From the NCBI RefSeq assembly GCF_025994435.1, contig NZ_BAQK01000072.1:6463-70462 (forward strand): a stretch of DNA of 64,000 nucleotides, given 5' to 3'. The position numbers and the translations under genes are program-made. The number at the start of each line of letters is the position of its first letter. Within the stretch, counting starts at the first letter, position 1. The notes beneath the pieces are model-generated. The model saw only the letters and a list, made by a program, of their open reading frames with translations, was not told the origin of the DNA and made no database searches. This document shows positions 35,623 through 44,374 of the stretch, in pieces. This DNA comes from Gluconacetobacter johannae (GTDB lineage Bacteria; Pseudomonadota; Alphaproteobacteria; Acetobacterales; Acetobacteraceae).

Positions 35623-36951
35623 GTGATCGGACGCATCGTCGCCGCCGTCGCCGGCATCGGGGTCGCCGGGGGCCTGGGCGTCCTGGCCTATGCCTGGCAT
35701 CCGGCCATCGCCCCGATCGCGCCACCCGCCTCCACGGCTTTTTCCACCGCCAGCGTCGAACACGGCCGCGTCCTTGCCGCCGGCGGCTACTGCGCGGAAT
35801 GCCACACCCGCCGCGACGGGCACGAGGGCGCGCCGCTGGCCGGCGACTACCTCATGGCGACGCCATTCGGCGCGATCTATTCCAGCAACATCACCCCCGA
35901 CCCCGAAACCGGCATCGGGCGCTGGTCCCAGGCCGCCTTCGTCCGCGCCATGCGCCAGGGCGTGTCGCGCGACGGGTCGAACCTGTTCCCCGCCTTTCCG
36001 TTCGATCATTTCACCCATATGACCGATGGCGACATCGCCGACGTCTATGCGTTCCTGATGACCCGTCCGCCGGTCCATTCGGTCAAGCGCGCGAACACGG
36101 TGCCGTTCCCGCTGAATGTCCGCCTGCTGCAGGGCGGGTGGAAACTCCTGTTCCTGCATCCGGGCGCCTACCGTCCCGACCCGGCCCATGACGCCCAGTG
36201 GAATCGCGGCGCCTACCTGGCCGAGGGGCTGAGCCATTGCGGCGCCTGCCACACCCCGCGCAACGCCATGGGCGCCGAAAAGGCCGGCGCCGCCTATGAC
36301 GGCGCGCCGGTCGATAACTGGATCGCCCCGCCGCTGAACGGCACGAACCCCACCCCCGCGGTGTGGACCGAGGACGAGTTCTTCCAGTACCTGCGCTACG
36401 GCGTGGCCCCGCTGCACGGCAGCGCCGCCGGGCCGATGTCGCCGGTCATCCATGGCGGGCTGAGCGAACTGCCCGAATCCGACGTCCGGGCGATCGCGGC
36501 CTACCTGGCCAGCCTGGACCAGGCCACCGGCCGCCAGGGCGGAGACGCCGCGCGTCTTGCCGCGGCGATGCGGACCTCGACCCGTGACCTGACCGGCCCG
36601 CAGACCGACCCCGACGCCCGGCTTTACGCCGGCGCCTGCGCCGCGTGCCATGCCAATACCGGGGCGACGCCGGTGCCGGGCCGCCCCGAACTGGCGCTGA
36701 ACAACGCGCTGTGGCTGTCGGAACCGACCAACCTGTACCAGGTCGTGCTGCGCGGGATCAACGCGGGCGAAGGCCAGGCCGGCATAGCGATGCCCAGCTT
36801 CTACCACGCCCTGACCGATGCCGACCTGGCGCGCCTGGCCGCCTATCTGCGCCGCACGCGCACCACGCTGCCCCCCTGGACCGACCTGGAGCGCAAGGCC
36901 GCCGCCGTCCGGGCGACGCTGCCCGCGCCCCCGGTCGCCGCGTCCCATTGA
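35623..36951 (+). CDS. Triheme cytochrome c subunit of membrane-bound aldehyde/alcohol dehydrogenase-type complex
   Basis: A 442-residue exported cytochrome with an N-terminal hydrophobic anchor/signal (~4-27) and three heme c sites: CAECH (57-61), CGACH (206-210) and CAACH (339-343). This is the plan of the cytochrome subunits of acetic acid bacterial alcohol, aldehyde and gluconate dehydrogenases. The genes that follow (Fe-S, Mo subunits) point to the aldehyde-dehydrogenase type. The start is GTG 35623 with AGGG ~8 bases before; an ATG at 35594 is out of frame. Electrons would go on to ubiquinone. Confidence 0.87.
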   Translation: MIGRIVAAVAGIGVAGGLGVLAYAWHPAIAPIAPPASTAFSTASVEHGRVLAAGGYCAECHTRRDGHEGAPLAGDYLMATPFGAIYSSNITPDPETGIGRWSQAAFVRAMRQGVSRDGSNLFPAFPFDHFTHMTDGDIADVYAFLMTRPPVHSVKRANTVPFPLNVRLLQGGWKLLFLHPGAYRPDPAHDAQWNRGAYLAEGLSHCGACHTPRNAMGAEKAGAAYDGAPVDNWIAPPLNGTNPTPAVWTEDEFFQYLRYGVAPLHGSAAGPMSPVIHGGLSELPESDVRAIAAYLASLDQATGRQGGDAARLAAAMRTSTRDLTGPQTDPDARLYAGACAACHANTGATPVPGRPELALNNALWLSEPTNLYQVVLRGINAGEGQAGIAMPSFYHALTDADLARLAAYLRRTRTTLPPWTDLERKAAAVRATLPAPPVAASH

Positions 36952-36984
36952 GATGGCCATCGAGATGAAAGACGGAGCCCAGTC

Positions 36985-37458
36985 ATGACGAGTTTTCGCC
37001 TCAACGGCCACGAGGTTTCCGTCGACGTTCCCGACGATACCCCCCTGCTGTGGGTCATCCGCGACGAGATCGGGCTGACCGGCACCAAGTTCGGCTGCGG
37101 CATCGGCATGTGCGGGGCCTGCACCGTCCATGTCGGCGGCCGCGCCACGCGGTCCTGCATCACGCCGGTCTCGGCCATCCAGGGGGCCGACATCACCACC
37201 ATCGAGGGGCTGGACCCCGCCGGCGCGCATCCCGTGCAGGAAGCCTGGAAGGATCTTCAGGTTCCGCAATGCGGCTATTGCCAGTCGGGGCAGATCATGC
37301 AGGCCGCAAGCCTGCTGAAGGACTACCCGGCGCCGACCGACGAGGATATCGACGCGGTGATGGCCGGCAGCCTGTGCCGGTGCATGACCTATATCCGCAT
37401 TCGCGACGCCATCAAGAAGGCCGCCTCGGCCATGCGGGGGGAACCGTCCAATGGGTAA
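36985..37458 (+). CDS. [2Fe-2S] subunit of molybdenum hydroxylase (AldG/IorA-like)
   Basis: A 157-residue small subunit of the xanthine oxidase family. The plant-type cluster motif GCGIGMCGACTVHV plus C at RSC (~41-62) and the second cluster motif QCGYCQSGQ ... GSLCRCMTY (~97-136) are complete. In isoquinoline 1-oxidoreductase and acetic acid bacterial aldehyde dehydrogenase this subunit passes electrons from the Mo site to cytochrome c. It follows the cytochrome gene by 33 bp and overlaps the Mo subunit gene by 8 bp. Confidence 0.92.
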   Translation: MTSFRLNGHEVSVDVPDDTPLLWVIRDEIGLTGTKFGCGIGMCGACTVHVGGRATRSCITPVSAIQGADITTIEGLDPAGAHPVQEAWKDLQVPQCGYCQSGQIMQAASLLKDYPAPTDEDIDAVMAGSLCRCMTYIRIRDAIKKAASAMRGEPSNG

Positions 37459-39763
37459 GCTCGGCCGGATGCAGGCCTCGCCCGACCGCCTGTCGCGACG
37501 CGGCTTCCTGATGACCGCGGTGGGTGCCGGGGTCATGTTCGGCTTCCCCGCCGCCCGCGCGGCCGAACAGTTTCCCACAGCCGGCCTGCCGGGCGACGGC
37601 GCGTTCGAACCGACGATCTGGTGCGCCATCGCCCCCGACGGCGCCATCTCCGTCAACATCATCCGCGCCGAGATGGGGCAGCATATCGGCACCGCCCTGG
37701 CCCGCATCATCGCCGACGAGATGGACGCGGACTGGACCCGCGTGAAGATCAACTATGTCGACAGCGACCCGAAATGGGGCCTGATGGTCACCGGCGGCAG
37801 CTGGTCGGTCTGGATGACGTGGGACGTCTTCCGCCAGGCCGGCGCCGCCGCCCGCGTCGCCCTGACCGAGGCCGGGGCCCACCTGCTGGGCGTCCGCCCC
37901 GACCAGTGCACGACCCGCGACGGGGCCGTCGTCGCCGGCGCGAAAAACATCACCTACGGCGACATCGTCTCGCGCGGCCGCCCCACCCGCAGCTTCACCC
38001 CCGACGAAATGGCGAAGCTGCCGCTGAAACCGGCGACCGAGCGGCGGCTGGTCGGCAACGGGGCCCTCAAGGCGCTGGACATTCCCGCCAAGACCGACGG
38101 GACGGCGATCTACGGCATCGACGCCAAGGTCGAGGGCATGGTCTACGCCCGTCCGAAAATGCCGCCGACGCGCTATGGCGCGAAGATCCGCTCGGTCGAT
38201 GACAGCGCCGCCCGGACGGTGAAGGGCTACCTGCGCCATATCGAGATCGACGATCCGTCGGGCACGGTCCAGGGCTGGGTCGTCGCCATCGCCACGTCCT
38301 ACACCGCCGCGATCCGCGCCGCCGACCTGCTGAAGGTCGAATGGACCCCCGGCGAGACGGCGCACGTCTCGGAAAAGGAGGTGCTGGACCACGGCCGCGC
38401 GCAGATCGGCCGGCAGGACGGCGGGGTGTACGTGTTCAACGATGACGGCGTGGACGCGGCCTTCACCGCCGCCGCATCGACCATCGAGCGCGAATATACC
38501 TGCGCCTCGGTCATGCATTATCAGCTCGAACCCACCAATGCCCTGGCCTTCGAGAAGGACGGCATTTTCGAGATCCATGCCGGCAACCAGTGGCAGTCGC
38601 TGATCCTGCCGACGCTCGCCAAGGCGCTGGGCCGGCCGGAAGACAGGATCGTCCTGCGTACCTACCTGCTGGGCGGCGGGTTCGGCCGCCGCCTGAACGG
38701 CGACTACATGATCCCCGCGGCCCTGGCCTCGCAGGCGCTGGGCGGCAAGCCGGTGAAGCTGATCCTGACCCGGTCGGACGACATGCAGTTCGATTCCTTC
38801 CGCTCGCCTTCGGTGCAGCGGGTGCGGGTGGCCTTCGACAAGGCGCAGGCCATCACCGCCATGGACTACCAGGCCGCCGCCGGCTGGCCGACGCAGGTCA
38901 TGGCCGCGGCCTTCATGTCCAAGGGCGTGGACGGCAAGCCGTACGACCAGTTCGCCATCGCGGGCGGCGACCATTGGTACGATGTCGGCGCCTTCCGCGT
39001 CCGTGCCCTGTCCAACGACCTGGCCAACCGGACCTTCCGGCCGGGCTGGCTGCGGTCGGTCAGTCCGGGCTGGACCAGTTGGGGCGTCGAGTCCGTCTGG
39101 GACGAGATCGCGCATCTGCACGGCAAGGACGCCGTCCAGTTCCGCCTGGACCATCTGACCGGCAAGGGCCGAAACGCCGGCCAGGCCCCCGATTCGGTCG
39201 GCGGCGCGCGGCGTCAGGCCGCCGTGGTCCGCCGCGCCGCCGAGAAGGCCGGCTGGGGCCAGCCCCTGCCGAAGGATACCGGGCTGGGCATCGCCACCAC
39301 CTTCGGCCAGGAACGCGGCATGCCGACCTGGATCGCCTGCTGCGCCCTGGTACATGTCGATCGGGCGACCGGCATCGTGCACTGCCGCAAGCTGACGATC
39401 GTGGTCGATGCCGGCACCATCGTCGACCCCGACGGCGCCCGCGCCCAGACCGAGGGCGCGGCCCTGTGGGGCCTGAGCATGGCGCTGTTCGAGGGGTCGG
39501 AAATCGTCAACGGCCTGCCCCGCGACCGGAACCTGGACACGTACACGCCGCTGCGTATCGCCGACGTGCCCGAAATGGACATCGAATTCATCGCCAGCAC
39601 CGAAAAGCCGACCGGCCTGGGCGAACCCGGCACGACGCCGATCGCACCGGCCATCGGCAATGCCATCTTCAACGCCGTGGGGGTGCGGATGCGCCATCTG
39701 CCGGTGCGGCCGGCGGACGTCCTGCGGGCGTTGACGCGGCACGACGACGCGGAATCGACATGA
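37451..39763 (+). CDS. Molybdopterin-binding catalytic subunit of aldehyde dehydrogenase (AldH/IorB-like)
   Basis: A 770-residue catalytic subunit. It begins with a twin-arginine signal (SRRGFLMTAVGAGVMF, residues ~15-30), so the complex is folded and exported by Tat. Family segments are IRAEMGQHIGTALA, GGSWSVW, LGGGFGRRLNGDY, and PTGLGEPGTTPIAPAIGNAI with the catalytic glutamate. The product is likely molybdopterin-cytosine dinucleotide-dependent and periplasm-facing. Substrate is not certain: acetaldehyde-type aldehydes (as in Acetobacter/Gluconacetobacter) or a heterocycle. Coupled on both sides: 8-bp overlap upstream, 4-bp overlap with the MFS gene. Confidence 0.88.
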   Translation: MGKLGRMQASPDRLSRRGFLMTAVGAGVMFGFPAARAAEQFPTAGLPGDGAFEPTIWCAIAPDGAISVNIIRAEMGQHIGTALARIIADEMDADWTRVKINYVDSDPKWGLMVTGGSWSVWMTWDVFRQAGAAARVALTEAGAHLLGVRPDQCTTRDGAVVAGAKNITYGDIVSRGRPTRSFTPDEMAKLPLKPATERRLVGNGALKALDIPAKTDGTAIYGIDAKVEGMVYARPKMPPTRYGAKIRSVDDSAARTVKGYLRHIEIDDPSGTVQGWVVAIATSYTAAIRAADLLKVEWTPGETAHVSEKEVLDHGRAQIGRQDGGVYVFNDDGVDAAFTAAASTIEREYTCASVMHYQLEPTNALAFEKDGIFEIHAGNQWQSLILPTLAKALGRPEDRIVLRTYLLGGGFGRRLNGDYMIPAALASQALGGKPVKLILTRSDDMQFDSFRSPSVQRVRVAFDKAQAITAMDYQAAAGWPTQVMAAAFMSKGVDGKPYDQFAIAGGDHWYDVGAFRVRALSNDLANRTFRPGWLRSVSPGWTSWGVESVWDEIAHLHGKDAVQFRLDHLTGKGRNAGQAPDSVGGARRQAAVVRRAAEKAGWGQPLPKDTGLGIATTFGQERGMPTWIACCALVHVDRATGIVHCRKLTIVVDAGTIVDPDGARAQTEGAALWGLSMALFEGSEIVNGLPRDRNLDTYTPLRIADVPEMDIEFIASTEKPTGLGEPGTTPIAPAIGNAIFNAVGVRMRHLPVRPADVLRALTRHDDAEST

Positions 39764-41208
39764 CGGACGGGATGGGGCACACAGGTCCCATCCCTGACGC
39801 CACAGCCGCCGCAAAGCCCGTGTCGATGTCCCTGCTGCCCTACATCGTCGCCGCCACGTTCTTCATGGAATATCTCGATTCCACGATCATCGCGACGGCG
39901 CTGCCGGCCATGGCGCGGTCGTTCCATGTCGGCCCGAACGAGCTCAGCCTGGGCATGACCGCCTACATGCTGACGCTGGCGGTGTTCATCCCCGTCAGCG
40001 GCTGGGCCGCCGACCGGTTCGGATCGCGCACGGTCTTCGCCTGCGCGGTCACGATCTTCACCGTCGCATCGGTGCTGTGCGGCTTCTCGACCAGCGTCGG
40101 CACGTTCATCGCCGCGCGGGTGCTGCAAGGCGCGGGCGGCGCGATGATGGTGCCGGTCGGGCGCTTCATCGTGGTACGCAATACCGAAACCAGCCGGATG
40201 ATCCAGGCCATCTCGACCATCACCTGGCCGGCGGTGGTGGCCCCCGTCGTCGGCCCGACAGTCGGCGGCATGATCGTGACCTTCGCCACCTGGCACTGGA
40301 TCTTCTTCATCAACGTGCCGCTGGGCCTGGCCGTGCTGGCCGTGATCTTCGCCATCGTGCCGGAACAGTACGGGCCCCGGCGCCCCATGGACTGGGGCGG
40401 ATTCGTCCTGGGCGGCGCGTCGCTGACCGCGCTCCTGCTGGGCACCGAACTGGCCAGCAACACCCATGCCAGCCTGGTGCTGGCCGGCCTGCTGTTCGCG
40501 GCGGGGCTGGTGCTGGGGGCGGCGACCCTGCGGCACGCGGCGGGGCAGGACCATCCCCTGCTGGATTTCCGCCTGATGCGGCACCCGACATTCTCGGTCA
40601 CCGTGCTGGCCGGCACGCTCAGCCGCTTCAGCATCGACGCCATTCCCTATCTGATGCCGCTGCTGCTGCAGGTCGGCTTCGGCCTCACGGCGTTCCACGC
40701 GGGCACGCTGCTGCTGGCCTTCGCATTGGGCAATCTGGGCATGAAGATGTTCACCACCCGCATCCTGGCGACCTATGGGTTCCGCGCCACCGCCTGCGTG
40801 AATGCGGCCCTGGGCGTGGCGTTCATCCTGCTGGCCGCGACCATGGTGCCGGCGACGCCGCTTGCGGTTCTGCTGCTGATCCTGCTGGGCTGCGGGGTCA
40901 CGCGGTCGATGCAGTACACGTTGCTGGCGACATTGGGCTATGCCGACATCAACGACAGCGAAAAGGGCGCGGCCTCCACGTTGCTCAGCGTCAATCAGCA
41001 GATGTGCATCGGCCTGGGAATCGCATTCGGCGCGCTGGCCCTGCGCGCGGTCGCGACCCTGCGGGGCGAACATCCCGCCACCGACGCCTTCGTCGCGACT
41101 GATTTCCACTGGGCCTTCCTGGTGGTCGCCCTCCCGCTCGCCCTGTCGATCCCGCGCTATCTGCGTATGGACCGCGCGGCCGGAAACGCCCTGCGTACGG
41201 CGTCCTGA
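39760..41208 (+). CDS. MFS transporter, DHA2 (EmrB/QacA) family
   Basis: A 482-residue carrier with about 14 hydrophobic helices. Helix 1 reads FMEYLDSTIIATALPAMA, loop 2-3 has DRFGSRTVF, and helix 5 APVVGPTVGGMIV with HWIFFINVPLGL matches the antiporter signature. The ATG at 39760 overlaps the stop of the Mo subunit gene (ATGA), so translation is coupled to the dehydrogenase. This suggests export of the acid product or a toxic substrate (inference). It is a different gene from the DHA2 carrier at 9350-10729. Confidence 0.86.
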   Translation: MTDGMGHTGPIPDATAAAKPVSMSLLPYIVAATFFMEYLDSTIIATALPAMARSFHVGPNELSLGMTAYMLTLAVFIPVSGWAADRFGSRTVFACAVTIFTVASVLCGFSTSVGTFIAARVLQGAGGAMMVPVGRFIVVRNTETSRMIQAISTITWPAVVAPVVGPTVGGMIVTFATWHWIFFINVPLGLAVLAVIFAIVPEQYGPRRPMDWGGFVLGGASLTALLLGTELASNTHASLVLAGLLFAAGLVLGAATLRHAAGQDHPLLDFRLMRHPTFSVTVLAGTLSRFSIDAIPYLMPLLLQVGFGLTAFHAGTLLLAFALGNLGMKMFTTRILATYGFRATACVNAALGVAFILLAATMVPATPLAVLLLILLGCGVTRSMQYTLLATLGYADINDSEKGAASTLLSVNQQMCIGLGIAFGALALRAVATLRGEHPATDAFVATDFHWAFLVVALPLALSIPRYLRMDRAAGNALRTAS

Positions 41209-41248
41209 CCAGCAGCCTTCCGCACGGCCCGGGACCTTGATCGGGACA

Positions 41249-41338
41249 GGAAGGTCGGGCTCTGCCCGAACCCGGCAAGGGCCTCGGCCCTTGCATCCCA
41301 TTCGTTAGGGCTATGCCCTGTGATGGGTCAGGGGCGAA
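41249..41338. repeat. Modular palindromic intergenic repeat, copy B
   Basis: Three small hairpins in a row: TCGGGC-tct-GCCCGA (41255-41269), AAGGGCC-tc-GGCCCTT (41277-41292) and AGGGC-tat-GCCCT (41307-41319). The design matches copies A and C, and the first 16 bases recur at 23197. It sits between the MFS stop and the stop of the adhesin remnant, at one edge of the rearranged segment. Confidence 0.65.
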
Positions 41339-41340
41339 GC

Positions 41341-42747
41341 TCAGGCCGGAGCGTGGATGGAACGCCGGTCCAGCAGCGCGCGCGCCTGGTGATGCCGCAT
41401 CATCGGGCCAACCTGGCGCAGTTGCTCGCCGAACCCGGCCCTGCCCTGCGCCGGCAGACCGGGTGACTGCGGCATCTCCAGCCTGGTATCGAACAGCAGG
41501 GCGTTGACGTTCGTCTGAACCTGCCCCAGCCCCTGCTGGACCGCCTGGGTGACCGGCTGCGGATCCATGGTTGCCGACACCAGGCGATCATGGCCGATCA
41601 CGATGTGAACATCGACGCTGGCCTCATGCCCGAAGGCATCATGACCGACAACCCGGACATCCAGCGAGCCGAACGTGTCTTCCGGCGCCTCACCATCGAA
41701 GCGGGAGGACTGCGGATCGAACGACAGCCATGCCGGCAATGGAGCCCCAGTCGCCTGCTCCGCCTGCAAGGTCAGGTTGCGCTCGGTCCCACCGGGAGTG
41801 ATGAAAGCGCCAGGCGGCACCTCGACGTCGGACGACTGTTCGGTAATGACGAAGCTGCTCAGCGACGAGCCTACGATCCATGTCTGATGGGCGGCCGCAA
41901 CTCCGCGATCCATGCTGCTGGTGAATGTATCGTCCACCGACGACATCACCGTCGCCAAGGAACTGAGCCCGTCCGCGCCGGTGGAGCCCGAGAGGACCGG
42001 CATGCCTCGCTGCGGCAACGTCACGATCGTGGTGCCCAGCGCCACGGTCGTGTTGGACACCGAACTGCTCGGGTCGTTGAGCAGCGTCCTGACATCGGCC
42101 ACGATTGCGGTCGGCCCGGACAGTAACGTATTGCCGGTTTCGACCAGCGCCACATTCAGGGTGCCCGGCACACCGACATAGCCCGAAACACCCCAGAAAC
42201 CGACCAGCGCGCTTCCGGGCAGCACCAGGGCGCTCCCGGGCGATATCGTCTCGGGATTGATCGTCTGCCACGACTTGCCGCCGTCCGTGGAATACCGCCA
42301 CACACCCTGCGTCGTCGGGTTGGCGTTGTCGCCGACGATCGCGATGCCGGCCAGCGTATCGGCGACCGATCCGGAAGGATTGACGGGGGTACGCTGCTGG
42401 TCCGCACGATCCGAGAAATTGCCCCCGAACAGGTTCGTCACCGTCTGCCCGTTCCCGATGTCGGCCGGCGCCAGCGTCGCCGTGCCCGTCGCCACCGGCG
42501 CGTCATTCACCGCCGTCACCGCAATGTCGAGCGGTTCGCTGGTCGCGCTGATCGACGACGTCCCGCCGGCGCCCGTCACATCCACGCCCGCCTGCGCCAC
42601 CGGCGTCGCCGCGTTCGCCAGATCCAGCCCGGTTTCCGTGCCATACAGCGGCGCCACCGCGGAATTCTCGATCACCTGCGTCGTCAGCCCCGGCGGCTGG
42701 CCGTTGAAATTCGCCACCGGCACGAAATCGACCCGCGCGCCGACAGA
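41341..42747 (-). pseudogene. C-terminal remnant of a large cadherin/Ig-like repeat adhesin
   Basis: About 469 codons of a repetitive surface protein without any start. The remnant begins abruptly near 42747 inside a repeat (VGARVDFVPVANFNG) and ends at the TGA at 41341. Visible features are the Thr/Ser/Val/Gly-rich composition of secreted adhesins, WRYSTDGGKSWQTI and a CADG-like Ig fold (LPAWLSFDPQSSRFDGEAP ... SLDVRVVGHDAFG). Full-length relatives are exported by type I secretion and are thousands of residues long. The frame stays open on the minus strand beyond 42747, but that part is antisense to other genes. No insertion sequence is seen at the break. Confidence 0.75.
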
Positions 42748-43797
42748 ATCGCCACCTGGGTCTATCGCTTCTTCCTGTTCACCGGCATCGCCCTGGTCGT
42801 CTATCATGCCGTCTTCAGGACGCTGGGCCTCGTGCTCATGGCAATCGAACTCTGGTTTTTCCTGGCGCGCCCCGTGCTGCGGGAGATCGGCGCATGGGGA
42901 CGACAGATGAGGCTGGCACGCCACACGCGCCGCGCGCGCCTGACCGCCCTCGCGGGGCTCGGGCTCGTACTGCTGCTGCTCGTCCCCTGGCGCGCCCATC
43001 TCGTCGCGCCGGCAACCCTGCGGGCGGCGCGGCAGACGACCCTGTATACCGACGAGTCGGGCATCGTGGTCAGCCTGCATGCCTCGGGCGACAGGCTGGC
43101 GCAGGGCCAGACGGTGGCGGTCCTGCGTTCGCCGGAACTGGAGCATCAGGCACAGACGACGCAGGCGCGGCTGGACACGCTGCATGCCACACTGGCCAGC
43201 CGCACGTTCGACCCCGAGCAGACCGCCGGACTGGACGACACGATCGGGCAGATCGCAAAGGAAACCGCCGAACGCACGCATGTGCAGGCGGCGCTGCAAC
43301 TGCTGACCCTGCGGGCCCCGTTCGCCGGCCGGCTGGTCGATATGACGCCGGACATCCGGATCGGCGACATGCTGCATCGTCATGAACAGATCGGCACCCT
43401 CATCACCCCCGATGACATGGTGATCGAGGCCTATGTCGATGAAGCCGACATCGCGCGCGTGCAGCCGGGGGCCCGGGCGCGCTTCCGGTCGGATATCCAC
43501 GGCCGCCGGACCCTTGCGGCGCACGTCATTTCGGTGGCGCCGACCTCGCTGAAGGAACTGGACGTGCCCGAGCAGGCCTCGCTCTACGGCGGCGCGGTGC
43601 AGGTGCACAAGGACGCGGCCGGGCATATGGTCCCCGACGGCGCGTTCTATCGCGTCACCCTGCGCGTGGATGCGCCGGACAGGCCGGTGACGGCGCGCCT
43701 GCGCGGCAGTGTCGCCATCGACTGCCCGCCCACCAGCATCATGCTGCGGGTCTATCGCAGGGCGGTGTCCGTCCTGATGGGCGAGGCCGGCTTCTAG
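42742..43797 (+). pseudogene. C-terminal remnant of an M50-like/HlyD membrane fusion protein of a type I secretion system
   Basis: The frame carries recognisable protein from about 42742 (DRIATWVYRFFLF) to the TAG at 43797. It shows two hydrophobic helices and a PWRAHLVAPATLRA entry into the periplasmic adaptor. A lipoyl-like half (TLYTDESGIVV), a helical hairpin and LRAPFAGRLVDM complete the HlyD fold. Full-length proteins (~700 residues) start with a peptidase M50-like membrane domain, which is missing. An internal ATG at 42832 could still give a 321-residue product with one membrane anchor, so residual function is possible. It meets the adhesin remnant head to head. Confidence 0.72.
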
Positions 43798-43813
43798 GCC
43801 GTTCCCGCCCCCG

Positions 43814-44254
43814 TCAGGCGTAGGCCGACGCCGCCTGGCGGATCGCCCGCGCCATGGCCTCGACCCCGTTGCCCCGGTTGGTCGACAGCGCCTGCACCAG
43901 CCCCAGGTCGCGCAGGAATCCGGGATCGGTCGCCAAAATCTCGGCGGCGCCGCGCCCCGAATAGACCCGCAGCAGCAACGCCACCAGGCCCGAGACGATC
44001 GCCGCGTCCGATGCCCCGGCGAAGAACAGGGCGCCGTCCTGTTCGCGCACCTCCAGCCACACCTGGCTCTGGCAGCCAGGGACACGATGGGCGTCGTCCA
44101 TCCATTCCTTCGGAAACGGCGGCAGCTTGCGGCCCAATTCAATGATGTACTGGTAGCGCTGCATCCAGTCGTCGAACAGTTCCAGTTCTTCGCCAATGGC
44201 GGCTACGGCCCCGGAGGCCGTGTCATCCTCGGGCCTGACAAACGGATCGGTCAT
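43814..44254 (-). CDS. sufE: Cysteine desulfuration protein SufE
   Basis: A 146-residue sulphur-acceptor protein that takes persulfide from SufS and passes it to the Fe-S assembly scaffold. The active cysteine is C61 in RVPGCQSQVWLEV. RYQYIIELGRKLPPFPKEW is the family start. ATG 44254 has AGGA 6 bases upstream; the adjacent ATG 44257 is too close to it. The frame continues to 44335 through the repeat element and would add residues that are repeat-derived. No other suf gene is adjacent. Confidence 0.92.
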   Translation of the reverse strand: MTDPFVRPEDDTASGAVAAIGEELELFDDWMQRYQYIIELGRKLPPFPKEWMDDAHRVPGCQSQVWLEVREQDGALFFAGASDAAIVSGLVALLLRVYSGRGAAEILATDPGFLRDLGLVQALSTNRGNGVEAMARAIRQAASAYA

Positions 44255-44266
44255 CATATTTCCTGC

Positions 44267-44361
44267 ATCAGGCCTCGGGGCGCCGCCCTGAAACCCGCCA
44301 AAGGCAGTCGCCTTTGGAAACCAGTCGTTATCCATGGTCGGGGTCGGGCAACGCCCGACCC
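44267..44361. repeat. Modular palindromic intergenic repeat, copy C (inverted), with hslU 3' hairpin
   Basis: Read on the minus strand this copies element A: CATGGA, GGTTTCC, AAAGGC-...-GCCTTT and a GGGCGGCGCCC block. A further hairpin GGGTCGGGC-aac-GCCCGACCC (44341-44361) lies 14 bp after the hslU stop and probably ends the hslVU message. The element fills nearly the whole gap between sufE and hslU. Confidence 0.7.
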
Positions 44362-44374
44362 TGGCCGCTCGATC

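Noticed and set aside
41341..44196. 951-codon open frame on the minus strand
   Set aside because: Only the part below ~42747 is adhesin-like. The rest is antisense to the HlyD remnant and overlaps sufE in another frame; the ATG at 44196 is inside sufE.
44255..44335. N-terminal extension of SufE from ATG 44335
   Set aside because: The extra codons come from the palindromic repeat, and the same translated string type occurs at other copies; ATG 44254 has a proper ribosome site.
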